Of a stretch of DNA of 64,000 bases, positions 55,546 through 64,000 are shown in pieces. A model generated the notes under the pieces. It made no database searches. It saw only the letters and a program-made list of their open reading frames with translations, and was not told where the DNA came from. The translations under genes were made by a program, and so were the position numbers. Position 1 is the first letter of the stretch. Every line of letters starts with the position of its first letter. This stretch comes from Alishewanella longhuensis (GTDB lineage Bacteria > Pseudomonadota > Gammaproteobacteria > Enterobacterales > Alteromonadaceae), in assembly GCF_014653435.1 (NCBI RefSeq), contig NZ_BNAO01000006.1, positions 124,711 through 188,710 of the forward strand, written 5' to 3'.

Positions 55546-56676
55546 GCGGGGATTGCCCCGCAGCCGGCTAACGGCTTCTTCTAAATACGCCCGTGCGCAG
55601 CCATAGTTCAGACGAAAAAAATCTTTATTACCAAAAGCGCTCCCTGCCGAAGGGCCAACGCCTCGGGCTTCGCACCAGGCTTGGGGATCAGTAACACCTA
55701 ATTGACTGGCATCGACCCACAATAAAAATGTGGCGGCAGGCGCAATCACCTGTAATCCCGCTATCTGGTTAATCTCATCGACTAAAAAATCACGATTCTG
55801 CTTTAAGTAGGCTAATTGCTGTTGATGCCAGAGATCACAATGGCTAAACGCCGCCTGCGTTGCCGTTAACCCTGTTATCGTTACCCAAGGTAACACCCCT
55901 TGCGCCGCCTGATTAAAGGCCGCGCGTAATATTGGATTTGGAATAATGGCAAAGGCCGTACCCAAACCCGCAATATTAAAGGTTTTACTGGCGGCCATTA
56001 ATGTCACAGAGGTGTCGGCCAATAATGGATGTGCACTGGCAGGAAAATGTGGCACAGCATCTAAAATTAAATCGCAGTGTATTTCGTCAGAACACACTAA
56101 GACGCCATGCTTGCTGCAAATTTGCGCAATGCTGTCGAGTTCATCTTGCCGCAAGACTGAGCCCAGCGGATTCATAGGATTACACAGCATTAATAAACGC
56201 GCCTTGGGATCTGCGGCCGCCTGTTCTAACGCAGCAAAATCCAAAGTCCATCGCCCGTCTACTAACACAGTGTCGATGCAAATGCGCTCCATATTATTGA
56301 GCGCAGGTGCGGCTAGCATCGGCGGGTAATTGGGCGTGGGTACAATAATTTTATCGCCTGTTTGGCACACTGCTTTAATAAAGAGGTTAAATGCCGGCAC
56401 AATGCCAGGCGTCCACACCAGCCAACTGGGATCAATTTGCCAGTTATACTGGCGTTTACACCACGCAACTACGGCAGCAATCGCCTCAATATCATGCTCT
56501 GGCAGGGTGTAACCAAAGATGCCCTCGTCAATTCGCTGATGCAACGCCGTTAAGATCGGTTCGGCACAGCGAAACTCGGTATCGGCAATCCACATGGGTA
56601 AGATGTCGGTTCCCTTGTAGCGCTCCCATTTATAGGCTTTTGACCGAGTACGATCGGGTTTTTCATTAAAATCCAT
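55516..56676 (-). CDS. ovoB: PLP-dependent C-S beta-lyase, OvoB
   Basis: 386-residue fold-type I PLP enzyme of the MalY/PatB group. Substrate region ADTEFRCAEPIL near the start, CNPMNPLGSVL, SDEIHCDLI with the PLP Asp, and the Schiff-base Lys in MAASKTFNIAGL. In ovothiol synthesis OvoB cleaves the C-S bond of 5-histidylcysteine sulfoxide to give 5-thiohistidine. Being immediately before ovoA on the same strand (116 bases), it is more probably OvoB than a general cystathionine beta-lyase, though the two are alike in sequence. Confidence 0.85.
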   Translation of the reverse strand: MDFNEKPDRTRSKAYKWERYKGTDILPMWIADTEFRCAEPILTALHQRIDEGIFGYTLPEHDIEAIAAVVAWCKRQYNWQIDPSWLVWTPGIVPAFNLFIKAVCQTGDKIIVPTPNYPPMLAAPALNNMERICIDTVLVDGRWTLDFAALEQAAADPKARLLMLCNPMNPLGSVLRQDELDSIAQICSKHGVLVCSDEIHCDLILDAVPHFPASAHPLLADTSVTLMAASKTFNIAGLGTAFAIIPNPILRAAFNQAAQGVLPWVTITGLTATQAAFSHCDLWHQQQLAYLKQNRDFLVDEINQIAGLQVIAPAATFLLWVDASQLGVTDPQAWCEARGVGPSAGSAFGNKDFFRLNYGCARAYLEEAVSRLRGNPRDNKQLITSN

Positions 56677-56810
56677 TATCCGCCTTTGTCTTGGTATGCG
56701 CCATTAACGCCAATATTGCTAACAGTATGATATAGCATGCTTACAACTGCTTTAATAAAGTGGTACTCGCATACTTTTTATTAGAGTATTAAGCAGCAGA
56801 GTAAAAGACA

Positions 56811-57944
56811 TTAGGACTTTCTTGCTGCTGTTTTAAGCGGTGATACAGCGTTCTTTATGCCATTTAGGGCTGCTTGATTCACTTTTTGACTATGAAATTT
56901 GGGGCGTCCGAATAGATATCCCTGCAGCAAGTCAACGTCGTTATCGATTAGCCATTTTGCCTCGTCTTCTGTCTCTATTCCTTCTGCCACTGTGCTAATA
57001 CCACTTCTTTTCGCAATACTCACCAGACTAGAAACAATATTCTGTTTAAAAACATCATTATGAATATCACGCACCAGTTCCATGTCAATTTTCACGTAAT
57101 CTGGCCGTATTTTTTGGAGAAGATTTAACCCAGACCAACCTGAACCAATATCATCCATGGCCACTTTAAACCCCGCATTCCGATAAAACGCCAAAATTCC
57201 TTTTAGATGGTTTAAGTCGCTGCTTTGATGCGTTTCTGTTACCTCAAATACAATATCAGCTGGCGTTAACCCTAATTCGTAAATTGCCGCTGCTGTAGAG
57301 CGTAAGCAATACGAGGGATCATAAATACTTGAAGGATTGAAATTAATAAACAACTTCCCTCTTAGCTTAGCAGCTGCAAAGTGTTCTACCGCAGAGCGTC
57401 TTGCGACCAAATCTAGTGAGAATAGCAAGTCAGCTTGTTCTGCCAGCCTAAAAGCCAGCTGTGGTGGCACAATACTATTCGTATCATCCCGCATTCTAAA
57501 CAACCCTTCATACGAATAAACTTTTGGTGTATCCAATGCACTATGAGCATGAATAATAGGTTGAAACCATGTTTCATAATTTTCCTGCTCGATACTGCTA
57601 ATCAGCCATTTCGCTTTGTAGCGGTTTATAAGTACGTTAAGGGTTGTCATTCGCGCCATGGCATCAATATCTGGCGTTGAATTCGTGGCCATCGTTGTCA
57701 GTTTTGTACCAGCTAACTCGGCTTGCTCTAAGGCGCCATTCACGCCAGTCAGAAAATGAGAAATCAAGGATGTTTTTACATGAACAGAAATACAATGCGA
57801 ACTCACTTGCTGCGCCATGTAGCTTTGAGCACCAACATACCTGGCTAATTTAGCGAATGTCTCAGTAGTCGGCACAAAAATCCAGAAGTAAGTATTTTGT
57901 TCAAAAAAATAATCGTCTACCGATTCACAATCTGCACAGTACAT
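56811..57944 (-). CDS. EAL-domain cyclic-di-GMP phosphodiesterase
   Basis: About 377 residues. An N-terminal region of 125 residues (MYCADCESVDDYFFEQNTYF at the start, with a CxxC-type pair) of unknown fold precedes the EAL domain (about 125-370). Catalytic residues are in place: Glu in SYEGLFRMRDD (EGL replaces EAL), Asn in FINFNPSSI, Glu in VFEVTETH, the Asp pair in AMDDIGSG, Lys in VKIDMEL, Glu in VAEGIETE and Gln in LLQGYLFGRP. The enzyme should therefore be active and lower cyclic-di-GMP. Start at 57944 is chosen because AAGGG lies 7 bases upstream; a start at 58103 would add 53 unlikely residues. Confidence 0.85.
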   Translation of the reverse strand: MYCADCESVDDYFFEQNTYFWIFVPTTETFAKLARYVGAQSYMAQQVSSHCISVHVKTSLISHFLTGVNGALEQAELAGTKLTTMATNSTPDIDAMARMTTLNVLINRYKAKWLISSIEQENYETWFQPIIHAHSALDTPKVYSYEGLFRMRDDTNSIVPPQLAFRLAEQADLLFSLDLVARRSAVEHFAAAKLRGKLFINFNPSSIYDPSYCLRSTAAAIYELGLTPADIVFEVTETHQSSDLNHLKGILAFYRNAGFKVAMDDIGSGWSGLNLLQKIRPDYVKIDMELVRDIHNDVFKQNIVSSLVSIAKRSGISTVAEGIETEDEAKWLIDNDVDLLQGYLFGRPKFHSQKVNQAALNGIKNAVSPLKTAARKS

Positions 57945-58109
57945 AGTTAAACCCTTTGTTTTTACGATTTTACTAACTAATGTACGGTCACATTTTGGTA
58001 CAAGACCATCAACTGTTTTTTTAATTACTGTAAGAGCGAGCCGGTAAAGCATGTTACCGTCTAAACTGGGAGTAGAGCGAAGATGAATAGCGCTTGAGCG
58101 CATTTAATT

Positions 58110-58523
58110 TCATAACGGTTTGGTCATAAAGTATTTAGCGCCACCCGCAAACGGATAATCTTGTTGCAGCCAGACAACTTGATAGCCATGACGCAGATAA
58201 AAAGGCTGTGCCTGAAAATCAAGGGTATCCAACAACACAAAGCGACAACCACGATTTTTTGCTATAGCCTCTGCTTCAATCAACATTGCACTACCCAGGC
58301 CTTTACCGCGCTCACTCTCCATAAGCCAAAAGGATTCTAAGAAAAACCAATTACCAAAGGTGCGTCCAGCCAACATTGCTACTAATTCACCCTGGGCGTT
58401 AAGCTGCTTTAAACCCAAAGCCTGGCGCTTGCTGGCATCCCAGTGCAGGGCATTAAACTCAGCGATTTTCTGTTTAGCCTGATCAGCAAAGTCACTGCTG
58501 TTATCAACGATAAAACCCGTCAT
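58110..58523 (-). CDS. GNAT family N-acetyltransferase
   Basis: 137 residues of a compact GNAT fold: FGNWFFLESFWLMESERGKGLGSAMLIEAEAIAKNRGC contains the acetyl-CoA loop (RGKGLGSAML), and the end has QAQPFYLRHGYQVV. The acceptor is unknown. It lies ahead of the EAL gene on the same strand, 165 bases away by the chosen EAL start. Confidence 0.85.
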   Translation of the reverse strand: MTGFIVDNSSDFADQAKQKIAEFNALHWDASKRQALGLKQLNAQGELVAMLAGRTFGNWFFLESFWLMESERGKGLGSAMLIEAEAIAKNRGCRFVLLDTLDFQAQPFYLRHGYQVVWLQQDYPFAGGAKYFMTKPL

Positions 58524-58760
58524 ACAAAACCAACTAATATAAACAAGTGCTTTAGTGTAATCGGCGCTTACCTATCGTCACAAGCCAAAAGTATCCACGA
58601 GCTGCATATGGCATACTACTTAACGAATTATTGAGAAATATGTTGTTATCGCACTTTTTCAATACCGCTTAATAAAGCGGGTTTTTGCACTCTGTTGTAA
58701 ATGGCAAATACTCTATGAAATGAGTGGTCTGAATGTGTGTTACTGGCGGTTGTTTTTGGG

Positions 58761-59063
58761 CGCACCCATCAGGATTACTCGGGCTATCCTGCCCTCGCCC
58801 TGCGGGCCAACTGACGCTGTTCAAAAACGCTCCCGGCGTTTTTGTCGAAGAAGGTTCAAATCTGCGGATACCACAAAACAAAAAACCGCCGAAATGGCGG
58901 TTGTTTGTTTTGGCGCACCCATCAGGATTACTCGGGCTATCCTGCCCTAGCCCTGCGGGCCAGCTGACGCTGTTCAAAAACGCTCCCGGCGTTTTTGTCG
59001 AAGAAGGTTCAAATCTGCGGATACCACAAAACAAAAAACCGCCGAAATGGCGGTTGTTTGTTT

Positions 59064-59066
<3 letters not shown>
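58761..59066. repeat. Two tandem 153-bp repeats carrying the tRNA 3' end
   Basis: Copy 1 spans 58761-58913 and copy 2 58914-59066; I see two substitutions between them. Each begins with the 16 bases CGCACCCATCAGGATT, identical to the 3' end of the adjoining tRNA-Arg (T-arm and acceptor), so the tRNA itself is the start of a third, truncated copy. Each copy also contains the GGCGGTT terminator hairpin and an AAAAACGC/GCGTTTTT hairpin. Confidence 0.95.
59031..59055 (-). terminator. Intrinsic terminator after tRNA-Arg
   Basis: AACCGCC/GGCGGTT stem of 7 bp, ATTTC loop and six T on the minus strand, 9 bases past the CCA end. The same hairpin recurs in the upstream copy at 58884-58902. Confidence 0.88.
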
Positions 59067-59140
<74 letters not shown>

Positions 59141-59305
59141 AACCGGTGCACTTTTAGTGCGAGGGCGCATTATAGACAGGCTTTGTAACTAAGTCTATCG
59201 ATCGCCTGTTGCTTTTTTAAGCGAACAGTTCTAATTGCTTTAGTATCTAAGCGTTACTGCTTATAATCTGTGCTATGTCCGCTACCATAGGCTGCTTAAC
59301 CTGCC

Positions 59306-61219
59306 ATGACAAAACAGCATCCGGCTTTTACCCTCTGGCAATGGCTTGCCATTATGTTAGCGGCAATCTTAATGTGGGTTGGTGCTGAGCTCCTGGTGCG
59401 CTATGAGCAGCAACGCTTGCAAGCGGAGCAACTGCAGCAACAACTGACCATTGCCGATAAATTAAGAGCACAATTAGAAACCGAGCTGAATATCCCACTG
59501 TACCTTACCGTTGGTTTAGCCTCTTATATCACTGCCAAAGCGGGGCAAGTTGAAGACGATGAGTTAAACATCTTGCTACCCGGGTTGATCCGGCAAGCTA
59601 AACATATCCGCAATATTGGTATCGCCCCCGGGAACCGCATTAATTACATTTTTCCGCTAGCGGGTAATGAGCAGGCCTTACACCTCTATTACCCTGACTT
59701 AACAGAACAATGGCCAGTGATTGCCGATATTATTACTAAGCGCTCCGCCAGACTTGCTGGCCCTATAGTGCTGCGCCAAGGGGGAACGGCTTTTGTCTAT
59801 CGTTACCCGATATTTATGGCCGACGACAGCTATTGGGGGATCATCAGCACGGTAATTGATATTGAACCGATTTGGCGGCAATTAGCCGAAAATACCGCGC
59901 GCTTGGGGATAACCATTGCACTGCGTAACCGTTTAGAAGAAGGAGGCTTTAGCAACAGCTTTTTTGGAGACAATCGACTTTTTCAGGCAAACAATCTGCT
60001 ATTGAATCTGGCGGTACGGGGTGCTGACTGGCAAATGGCACTGTCTGCACCTGAACAGGCCTCCACCCGACTCTGGCTGTTAAGGGCTTTTTTATACATA
60101 ACCGGGTTGGTTATGCTGCTGTTATTATGCCGGTTATTTCATACACTACAGCGGCTTAAACTTAGCAGCCTGGCATTGCGTGATAATGAGCAAACGCTGC
60201 GCAGTATTCATGACAATGTGCTAGATGGCATTATGACGGTTGATAATGAGGGTATTATTCAAACTGCCAATCAGAGTTGTTATCGGCTATTGGGATACGG
60301 CGCAAACAGCCTACCAGGGCAGCCCTGGTCTATACTGCTCGCGCCAAGTGAACAAGCCATTGCTTTACCTACAAGCAGTACGCTTCCTCAAATTGAAATA
60401 GAGTGCAGGGCCCAGCGCGCTAGCGGTGAAATCTTTGATTTGCTTTTATCGCATAGCACTTTGCCGCTGCATCGCAAACCTCGGCATCTATTAGTGCTAC
60501 GCGACATCACCGAACGTAAACGCGTAGAGCGCTTACAAAGTGACTTTGTTGCTACCGTCAGCCACGAACTGCGTACACCGCTGACCGCAATTAACGGCGC
60601 TTTGGGGCTGGCAGTGGGTGGCGCCTTGGGCGAACTCAGCAACAAACAGCTAAAAATGCTGCAATTAGCCCAACAAAGCTGTACCCAGTTGCATCAGTTA
60701 GTAAACGATTTGCTCGACTTTGAAAAGCTACATAGCGGTAATATGCCTTTTACTATCACGCCCATTACAATTGACGTATTAATTGCACAATGTATTGCTC
60801 AGCTCACGGCGAATCAAACACGCCAAATCACCTTGCAAAATCCTGGCACACCGCACGGTAAAGTGTTAGCCGATGAAGTACGCCTGCGTCAGGTAATACT
60901 TAATTTGCTCTCCAATGCGCTTAAGTTCTCAGCCCCCGATACCCCGATCGTGGTTGAACTGACATCATTGGCAACCCAGTTAAAAGTAAGTGTTATTGAT
61001 CAAGGTAAGGGGGTACCGGCGGCCTTTGAACCACTGCTATTTAATCGCTTTGCGCAAGCAAATAGTGCCGCAGTGCGCGAACAAGGTGGCACCGGCTTGG
61101 GTTTGGCTATATGCAAAGAAATTATTGCGCAACTGCATGGTGAGATTGGCTATCAACGTTTAGCGCACGGCAGTTGTTTCTACTTCACCCTACCGCTGGC
61201 AAAAGCAGAGCCAGACTGA
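59306..61219 (+). CDS. CHASE-PAS sensor histidine kinase
   Basis: 637 residues. Membrane helix at about 11-28, a periplasmic CHASE domain (about 60-245, NIGIAPGNRINYIFPLAGNEQAL), second helix (253-275), a PAS domain (about 290-405, MTVDNEGIIQTANQSCYRLLGYG; PAC end LVLRDITERKRVE), HisKA with His420 (VSHELRTPL) and an ATPase domain with NLLSNALKFS and GGTGLGLAICKEI. No receiver domain is fused and no response regulator is adjacent, so it is an orphan kinase. CHASE senses small ligands such as adenine derivatives or short peptides. The ribosome site is weak. Confidence 0.92.
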   Translation: MTKQHPAFTLWQWLAIMLAAILMWVGAELLVRYEQQRLQAEQLQQQLTIADKLRAQLETELNIPLYLTVGLASYITAKAGQVEDDELNILLPGLIRQAKHIRNIGIAPGNRINYIFPLAGNEQALHLYYPDLTEQWPVIADIITKRSARLAGPIVLRQGGTAFVYRYPIFMADDSYWGIISTVIDIEPIWRQLAENTARLGITIALRNRLEEGGFSNSFFGDNRLFQANNLLLNLAVRGADWQMALSAPEQASTRLWLLRAFLYITGLVMLLLLCRLFHTLQRLKLSSLALRDNEQTLRSIHDNVLDGIMTVDNEGIIQTANQSCYRLLGYGANSLPGQPWSILLAPSEQAIALPTSSTLPQIEIECRAQRASGEIFDLLLSHSTLPLHRKPRHLLVLRDITERKRVERLQSDFVATVSHELRTPLTAINGALGLAVGGALGELSNKQLKMLQLAQQSCTQLHQLVNDLLDFEKLHSGNMPFTITPITIDVLIAQCIAQLTANQTRQITLQNPGTPHGKVLADEVRLRQVILNLLSNALKFSAPDTPIVVELTSLATQLKVSVIDQGKGVPAAFEPLLFNRFAQANSAAVREQGGTGLGLAICKEIIAQLHGEIGYQRLAHGSCFYFTLPLAKAEPD

Positions 61220-61454
61220 GTTTTTACAGCAAAAATTTGCACTTGGCAGGCTTTTGTCTTAATTTGTTGGCACTTGGTTGCAAAGCACCGCATTTGGCCA
61301 GCTTTTTTGGCATACTGTAACTTGCAATCCAGCAGCCATGCTGTATGACAATAACAATAACGGTATCCTGACAAGGTGTTACAGGCAGCTTAAGCAGCTA
61401 GCTGTTACCAACAGGATATAACGCTATCGGCCACCTATCCACGGAGAAAATATC

Positions 61455-63632
61455 ATGCGTAAGACCCTACTCGCTACAGCGATTGGTGCAGTACTCACTT
61501 TAAGTGCTTGCTCTGACAATACTGCGCCTACTCAACAAGCCACCCAAGCAGCTGCCCCTGAGGCTGCAGCCGTTCAGGAAGTTACTGTGAGCAACCCATT
61601 TTTTAAGAAAAGCACCCTAACTTACGAAGCGCCTGACTTTAACGCCATTAAAGATGAGCATTTTTTACCGGCCTTTGAAGAAGGCATGAAGCAGCACCTT
61701 GCTGAAATTGAAGCCATTGCCAATAATCCTGAAGCCGCAACTTTTGAAAATACCTTTGTTGCCATGGAAAAAAGCGGTGAGTTGCTGACCCGTGTCTCAC
61801 GGGTGTTTTATAACCTGACCGGTACCGATAGCAACGAAAAGCGCCGCGAGTTACAAAGAGAATTAGCACCAAAAATGGCTGCTCATTCAGATAATATCAA
61901 CCTGAACCCGCAGTTATTTGCCCGTATTGAAGCTGTTTATAATGCCCGTAACGATTTAGGTCTGGACGCTGAATCACTGCGCTTAGTTGAAGTTTACTAT
62001 GAACGCTTTGTACGCTCAGGCGCCAAGCTGAATGACGAACAAAAAACCGCTATTCGCGCCCTGAACGAAGAACATTCTAAGCTTACTAACCAATTCTCAC
62101 AAAATCTGTTAGCTGAAACAGCTAATATCGCGGTTGTGGTAGATACGGTTGAAGAATTAGACGGCTTATCTGCTTCGCAAATTGCGGCCGCGGCTAAAGC
62201 TGCTGCAGATCGTGGTTATGAAGGTAAATATTTACTTAGCATTACCAATACCACGCGCCAGCCTATTTTAACCTCACTGAACAACCGTGAATTACGGCAA
62301 CGTGTCTGGGAAGCTTCGGCTAACCGCGCTCAGTCTGGCGAAAACAGTAATACCGACATTGTCGCCCGCTTACCACAGTTACGGGCAGAGCGCGCCAAAT
62401 TGTTAGGTTATGACAACTGGGCCAGCTTTACCCTAGAAACCAATATGGCGAAAACACCCAGTGCTGTATTTGATATGCTGGGTTCTATGGTACCGGCAGT
62501 AGTGGAAAATACTAAGCAAGAGCAAGCCGCTATTCAGGCGATGATCCGCGAAAAAGGTGGTGACTTCGAAGTACAGCCTTGGGATTGGGAATACTACGCT
62601 GAGTTCGTACGTCAGGCTAAGTATGATCTGGACGAAAACGAAGTTAAAAAATACTTCGAATTTAACCGGGTACTGAAAGATGGCGTGTTCTACTACATGA
62701 ACCGTTTCTATGGTATTCGTTTTGAGCCACGTCCAGATTTACCGGTATACCACCCAGACGTTGAAGCCTATGAAGTATTCGATGCCGATGGCAGCAGCAT
62801 TGCAATCTTCTACGCTGACTACTTTGCCCGCGAAGGCAAACGTGGTGGTGCCTGGATGAGCGCTTTTGTTGGCCAGTCACACCTAACAGGGCAAAAGCCT
62901 GTGGTAGTGAATGTGATGAACATTCCAAAAGCACCAGATGGTAAGCCAACACTGATTAGCTACGATCATACCACTACTATTTTCCACGAGCTGGGACATG
63001 GCGTACACGGTATTTTCTCTAACGTAAAATACCCAACCTTAGCCATGACCGCAGTATCACGTGACTTCGTCGAGTTCCCGTCTACTTTTGAAGAAGACTG
63101 GGCGCAACACCCAGAAGTACTGGGTAACTATGCGAAACACTATGAAACAGGTGAACCTATTCCTGCTGACTTGTTAGATAAAGTAATGCGCTCACGCAGC
63201 TTTAACCAGGGCTTTGACACGCTGGAATATATCTCTGCTGCCTTACTGGATATGGAATGGCACTCTCTGCCGGGCAATGCGCCACTGCAAAATCCGCAAG
63301 AGTTCGAAGCTGCTGCGCTGAAAAAGCATGGGGTAGATTTAGCTGCTGTACCACCACGTTATAAGTCTAATTTCTTCTCACACTCTATGGGCGGCGGCTA
63401 CTCAGCTGGTTACTATGCTTACATGTGGAGTGAAATTTTAGCCGCTGATGCCTTTGCCCATGTGCAAAAGAATGGTGGTTTAACCCGTGAGAACGGTGAT
63501 CATTATCGTAAGAATATTCTGGCAGTAGGTAACTCACGGCCAACAATGGACTCTTACAAAGCCTTCCGCGGTCAGGAGCCAACAACGGATGCGCTATTAA
63601 TCCGTCGTGGTTTAAAAACCAAGATAGACTAA
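61455..63632 (+). CDS. dcp: M3 family oligopeptidase lipoprotein, Dcp-like
   Basis: 725 residues with lipobox LTLSAC (Cys19), then an acidic Ala/Gln linker to about residue 45. Zinc site His511-Glu-Leu-Gly-His515 (HELGHGVHG) with the downstream Glu in FVEFPSTFEEDW. Fits peptidyl-dipeptidase Dcp, which removes dipeptides from C-termini, but as a membrane-anchored periplasmic form; oligopeptidase A is a relative. GGAG precedes the ATG. Two hairpins follow, the second a clear terminator. Confidence 0.9.
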   Translation: MRKTLLATAIGAVLTLSACSDNTAPTQQATQAAAPEAAAVQEVTVSNPFFKKSTLTYEAPDFNAIKDEHFLPAFEEGMKQHLAEIEAIANNPEAATFENTFVAMEKSGELLTRVSRVFYNLTGTDSNEKRRELQRELAPKMAAHSDNINLNPQLFARIEAVYNARNDLGLDAESLRLVEVYYERFVRSGAKLNDEQKTAIRALNEEHSKLTNQFSQNLLAETANIAVVVDTVEELDGLSASQIAAAAKAAADRGYEGKYLLSITNTTRQPILTSLNNRELRQRVWEASANRAQSGENSNTDIVARLPQLRAERAKLLGYDNWASFTLETNMAKTPSAVFDMLGSMVPAVVENTKQEQAAIQAMIREKGGDFEVQPWDWEYYAEFVRQAKYDLDENEVKKYFEFNRVLKDGVFYYMNRFYGIRFEPRPDLPVYHPDVEAYEVFDADGSSIAIFYADYFAREGKRGGAWMSAFVGQSHLTGQKPVVVNVMNIPKAPDGKPTLISYDHTTTIFHELGHGVHGIFSNVKYPTLAMTAVSRDFVEFPSTFEEDWAQHPEVLGNYAKHYETGEPIPADLLDKVMRSRSFNQGFDTLEYISAALLDMEWHSLPGNAPLQNPQEFEAAALKKHGVDLAAVPPRYKSNFFSHSMGGGYSAGYYAYMWSEILAADAFAHVQKNGGLTRENGDHYRKNILAVGNSRPTMDSYKAFRGQEPTTDALLIRRGLKTKID

Positions 63633-63643
63633 TCGTTGCCACC

Positions 63644-63668
63644 CCCGAGCTAGCCAGGCTAGCTCGGG
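63644..63668. other. Perfect hairpin after the M3 peptidase gene
   Basis: CCCGAGCTAGC/GCTAGCTCGGG, 11 bp with a CAG triloop, 12 bases past the stop. No T-run, so it may protect the 3' end of the RNA from nucleases, with the terminator just beyond. Confidence 0.6.
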
Positions 63669-63691
63669 ACTAAGACAAAACACCAAGCAAA

Positions 63692-63718
63692 AAGCCTCTG
63701 ATTAACAGAGGCTTTTTT
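63692..63718 (+). terminator. Intrinsic terminator after the M3 peptidase gene
   Basis: AAGCCTCTG/CAGAGGCTT, 9-bp stem, ATTAA loop and six T. The A-rich left flank lets it act also on the minus strand, for the pmbA gene. Confidence 0.93.
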
Positions 63719-63821
63719 GTTGCAGGGCTATCTATCTTGGCTGTCTACCTTGGCTTGGCTATCTAAATTTTTGGCTACGCCTTGTGTCTTGGCGCTGGGT
63801 GTTAGCTAAGCTGAAGCAGTA

Positions 63822-64000
63822 TTAATCGCCGGCAACTTGCATTTGGCTAATCAGCACTGAACCGGTCAGGACACCGCCACGGCGATCAACGTCGTTACCG
63901 ATAGCAACAATATTCATAAACATATCCGCCAAATTACCGGCAATAGTAATTTCTGCCACCGGGAATTGGATCTCGCCATGTTCAACCCAAAAACCACTGG
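63822..64000 (-). CDS. pmbA: PmbA/TldE C-terminal end (partial)
   Basis: The last 59 codons are visible, read from the window edge to a TAA. The peptide [20 protein letters not shown] and then [20 protein letters not shown] matches the end of PmbA (E. coli [20 protein letters not shown]). PmbA forms with TldD a metalloprotease that unfolds and trims peptides such as microcin B17 precursor and the CcdA antitoxin. It is convergent with the M3 peptidase gene. The N-terminal part lies outside the window. Confidence 0.88.
   Translation of the reverse strand, partial: SGFWVEHGEIQFPVAEITIAGNLADMFMNIVAIGNDVDRRGGVLTGSVLISQMQVAGD

Noticed and set aside
57945-58103. N-terminal extension of the EAL protein by 53 residues
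   Set aside because: No ribosome site at 58103 and a composition unlike the rest; the ATG at 57944 has AAGGG well placed.
58669-59034. 121-codon minus-strand ORF with a repeated Ser-Pro-Ser-Asn-Pro-Asp-Gly segment
   Set aside because: It is a translation of the 153-bp repeats and tRNA 3' copies, with no ribosome site and terminators inside. The overlapping plus-strand frames are rejected for the same reason.
61267-61281. TGGCACTTGGTTGCA, resembling a sigma-54 promoter before the M3 peptidase gene
   Set aside because: The spacing between the GG and GC elements is one base short (N4 instead of N5), which sigma-54 tolerates poorly, and no activator site is seen.

Overview
The window reads as ordinary chromosome of a marine or aquatic gammaproteobacterium. 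Several TonB receptors with Fur boxes, three chemoreceptors, a GlrK/QseG/GlrR operon, the family mix and the moderate GC content suggest the Alteromonadales/Chromatiaceae side (Rheinheimera or Arsukibacterium-like). That placement is an inference from gene content; no rRNA gene is present. I see no phage, insertion sequence or CRISPR array.

Layout. 1-3.4 kb: a zinc-starvation block (ZIP transporter, His-rich ZnuD-like receptor, start of a lipoprotein gene) with two near-consensus Zur boxes. 3.4-7.5 kb: an iron and oxidative-stress block with a Fur-controlled unknown gene, MnSOD coupled to a second ZIP transporter, a TPR-like gene and two bacterioferritin genes whose active sites complement each other. 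A 16-unit heptanucleotide array lies between the Fur box and sodA. 7.8-18.9 kb: S10 peptidase, MepM-like M23 peptidase, pectate lyase lipoprotein, YtcJ-like amidohydrolase, a solute-binding-like protein followed by a second heptanucleotide array, HPF, a SpoU methyltransferase, CysM and a TorF-type porin. 19-24.9 kb: dCache chemoreceptor, EamA exporter, PhoX with a candidate Pho box, ElaA-like acetyltransferase. 24.9-31.9 kb: Fur-controlled iron uptake (PepSY-TM, DUF2271 and DUF4198 operon, FepA/CirA-like and FecA-like receptors). 32-35.2 kb: two thioesterases, gamma-glutamyltransferase, DUF2288 protein.

35.2-39.3 kb holds glrK-qseG-glrR and, just upstream, a separate small membrane-protein gene. 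That gene has its own terminator, a near-perfect sigma-54 promoter and two GlrR-like enhancer sites. I consider it the most interesting item in the window. 39.3-46 kb: adenosine deaminase, a DASS anion transporter beside an HBM-type chemoreceptor, and a third chemoreceptor. 46-52 kb: an AttEFGH-like ABC/lipocalin export set and NhaC. 52-58.5 kb: an ADP-ribosylglycohydrolase-family protein, ovothiol biosynthesis genes ovoB-ovoA, an EAL phosphodiesterase and a GNAT. 58.7-59.1 kb: tRNA-Arg(CCG) followed by tandem 153-bp repeats that each carry the tRNA 3' end, like the E. coli tyrT/rtT arrangement. 59.3-64 kb: CHASE-PAS histidine kinase, M3 peptidase lipoprotein and the 3' end of pmbA.

Metal homeostasis dominates the first half (Zur: zinc; Fur: iron with an apparent switch to manganese SOD). 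Signalling, chemotaxis and thiol chemistry dominate the second.
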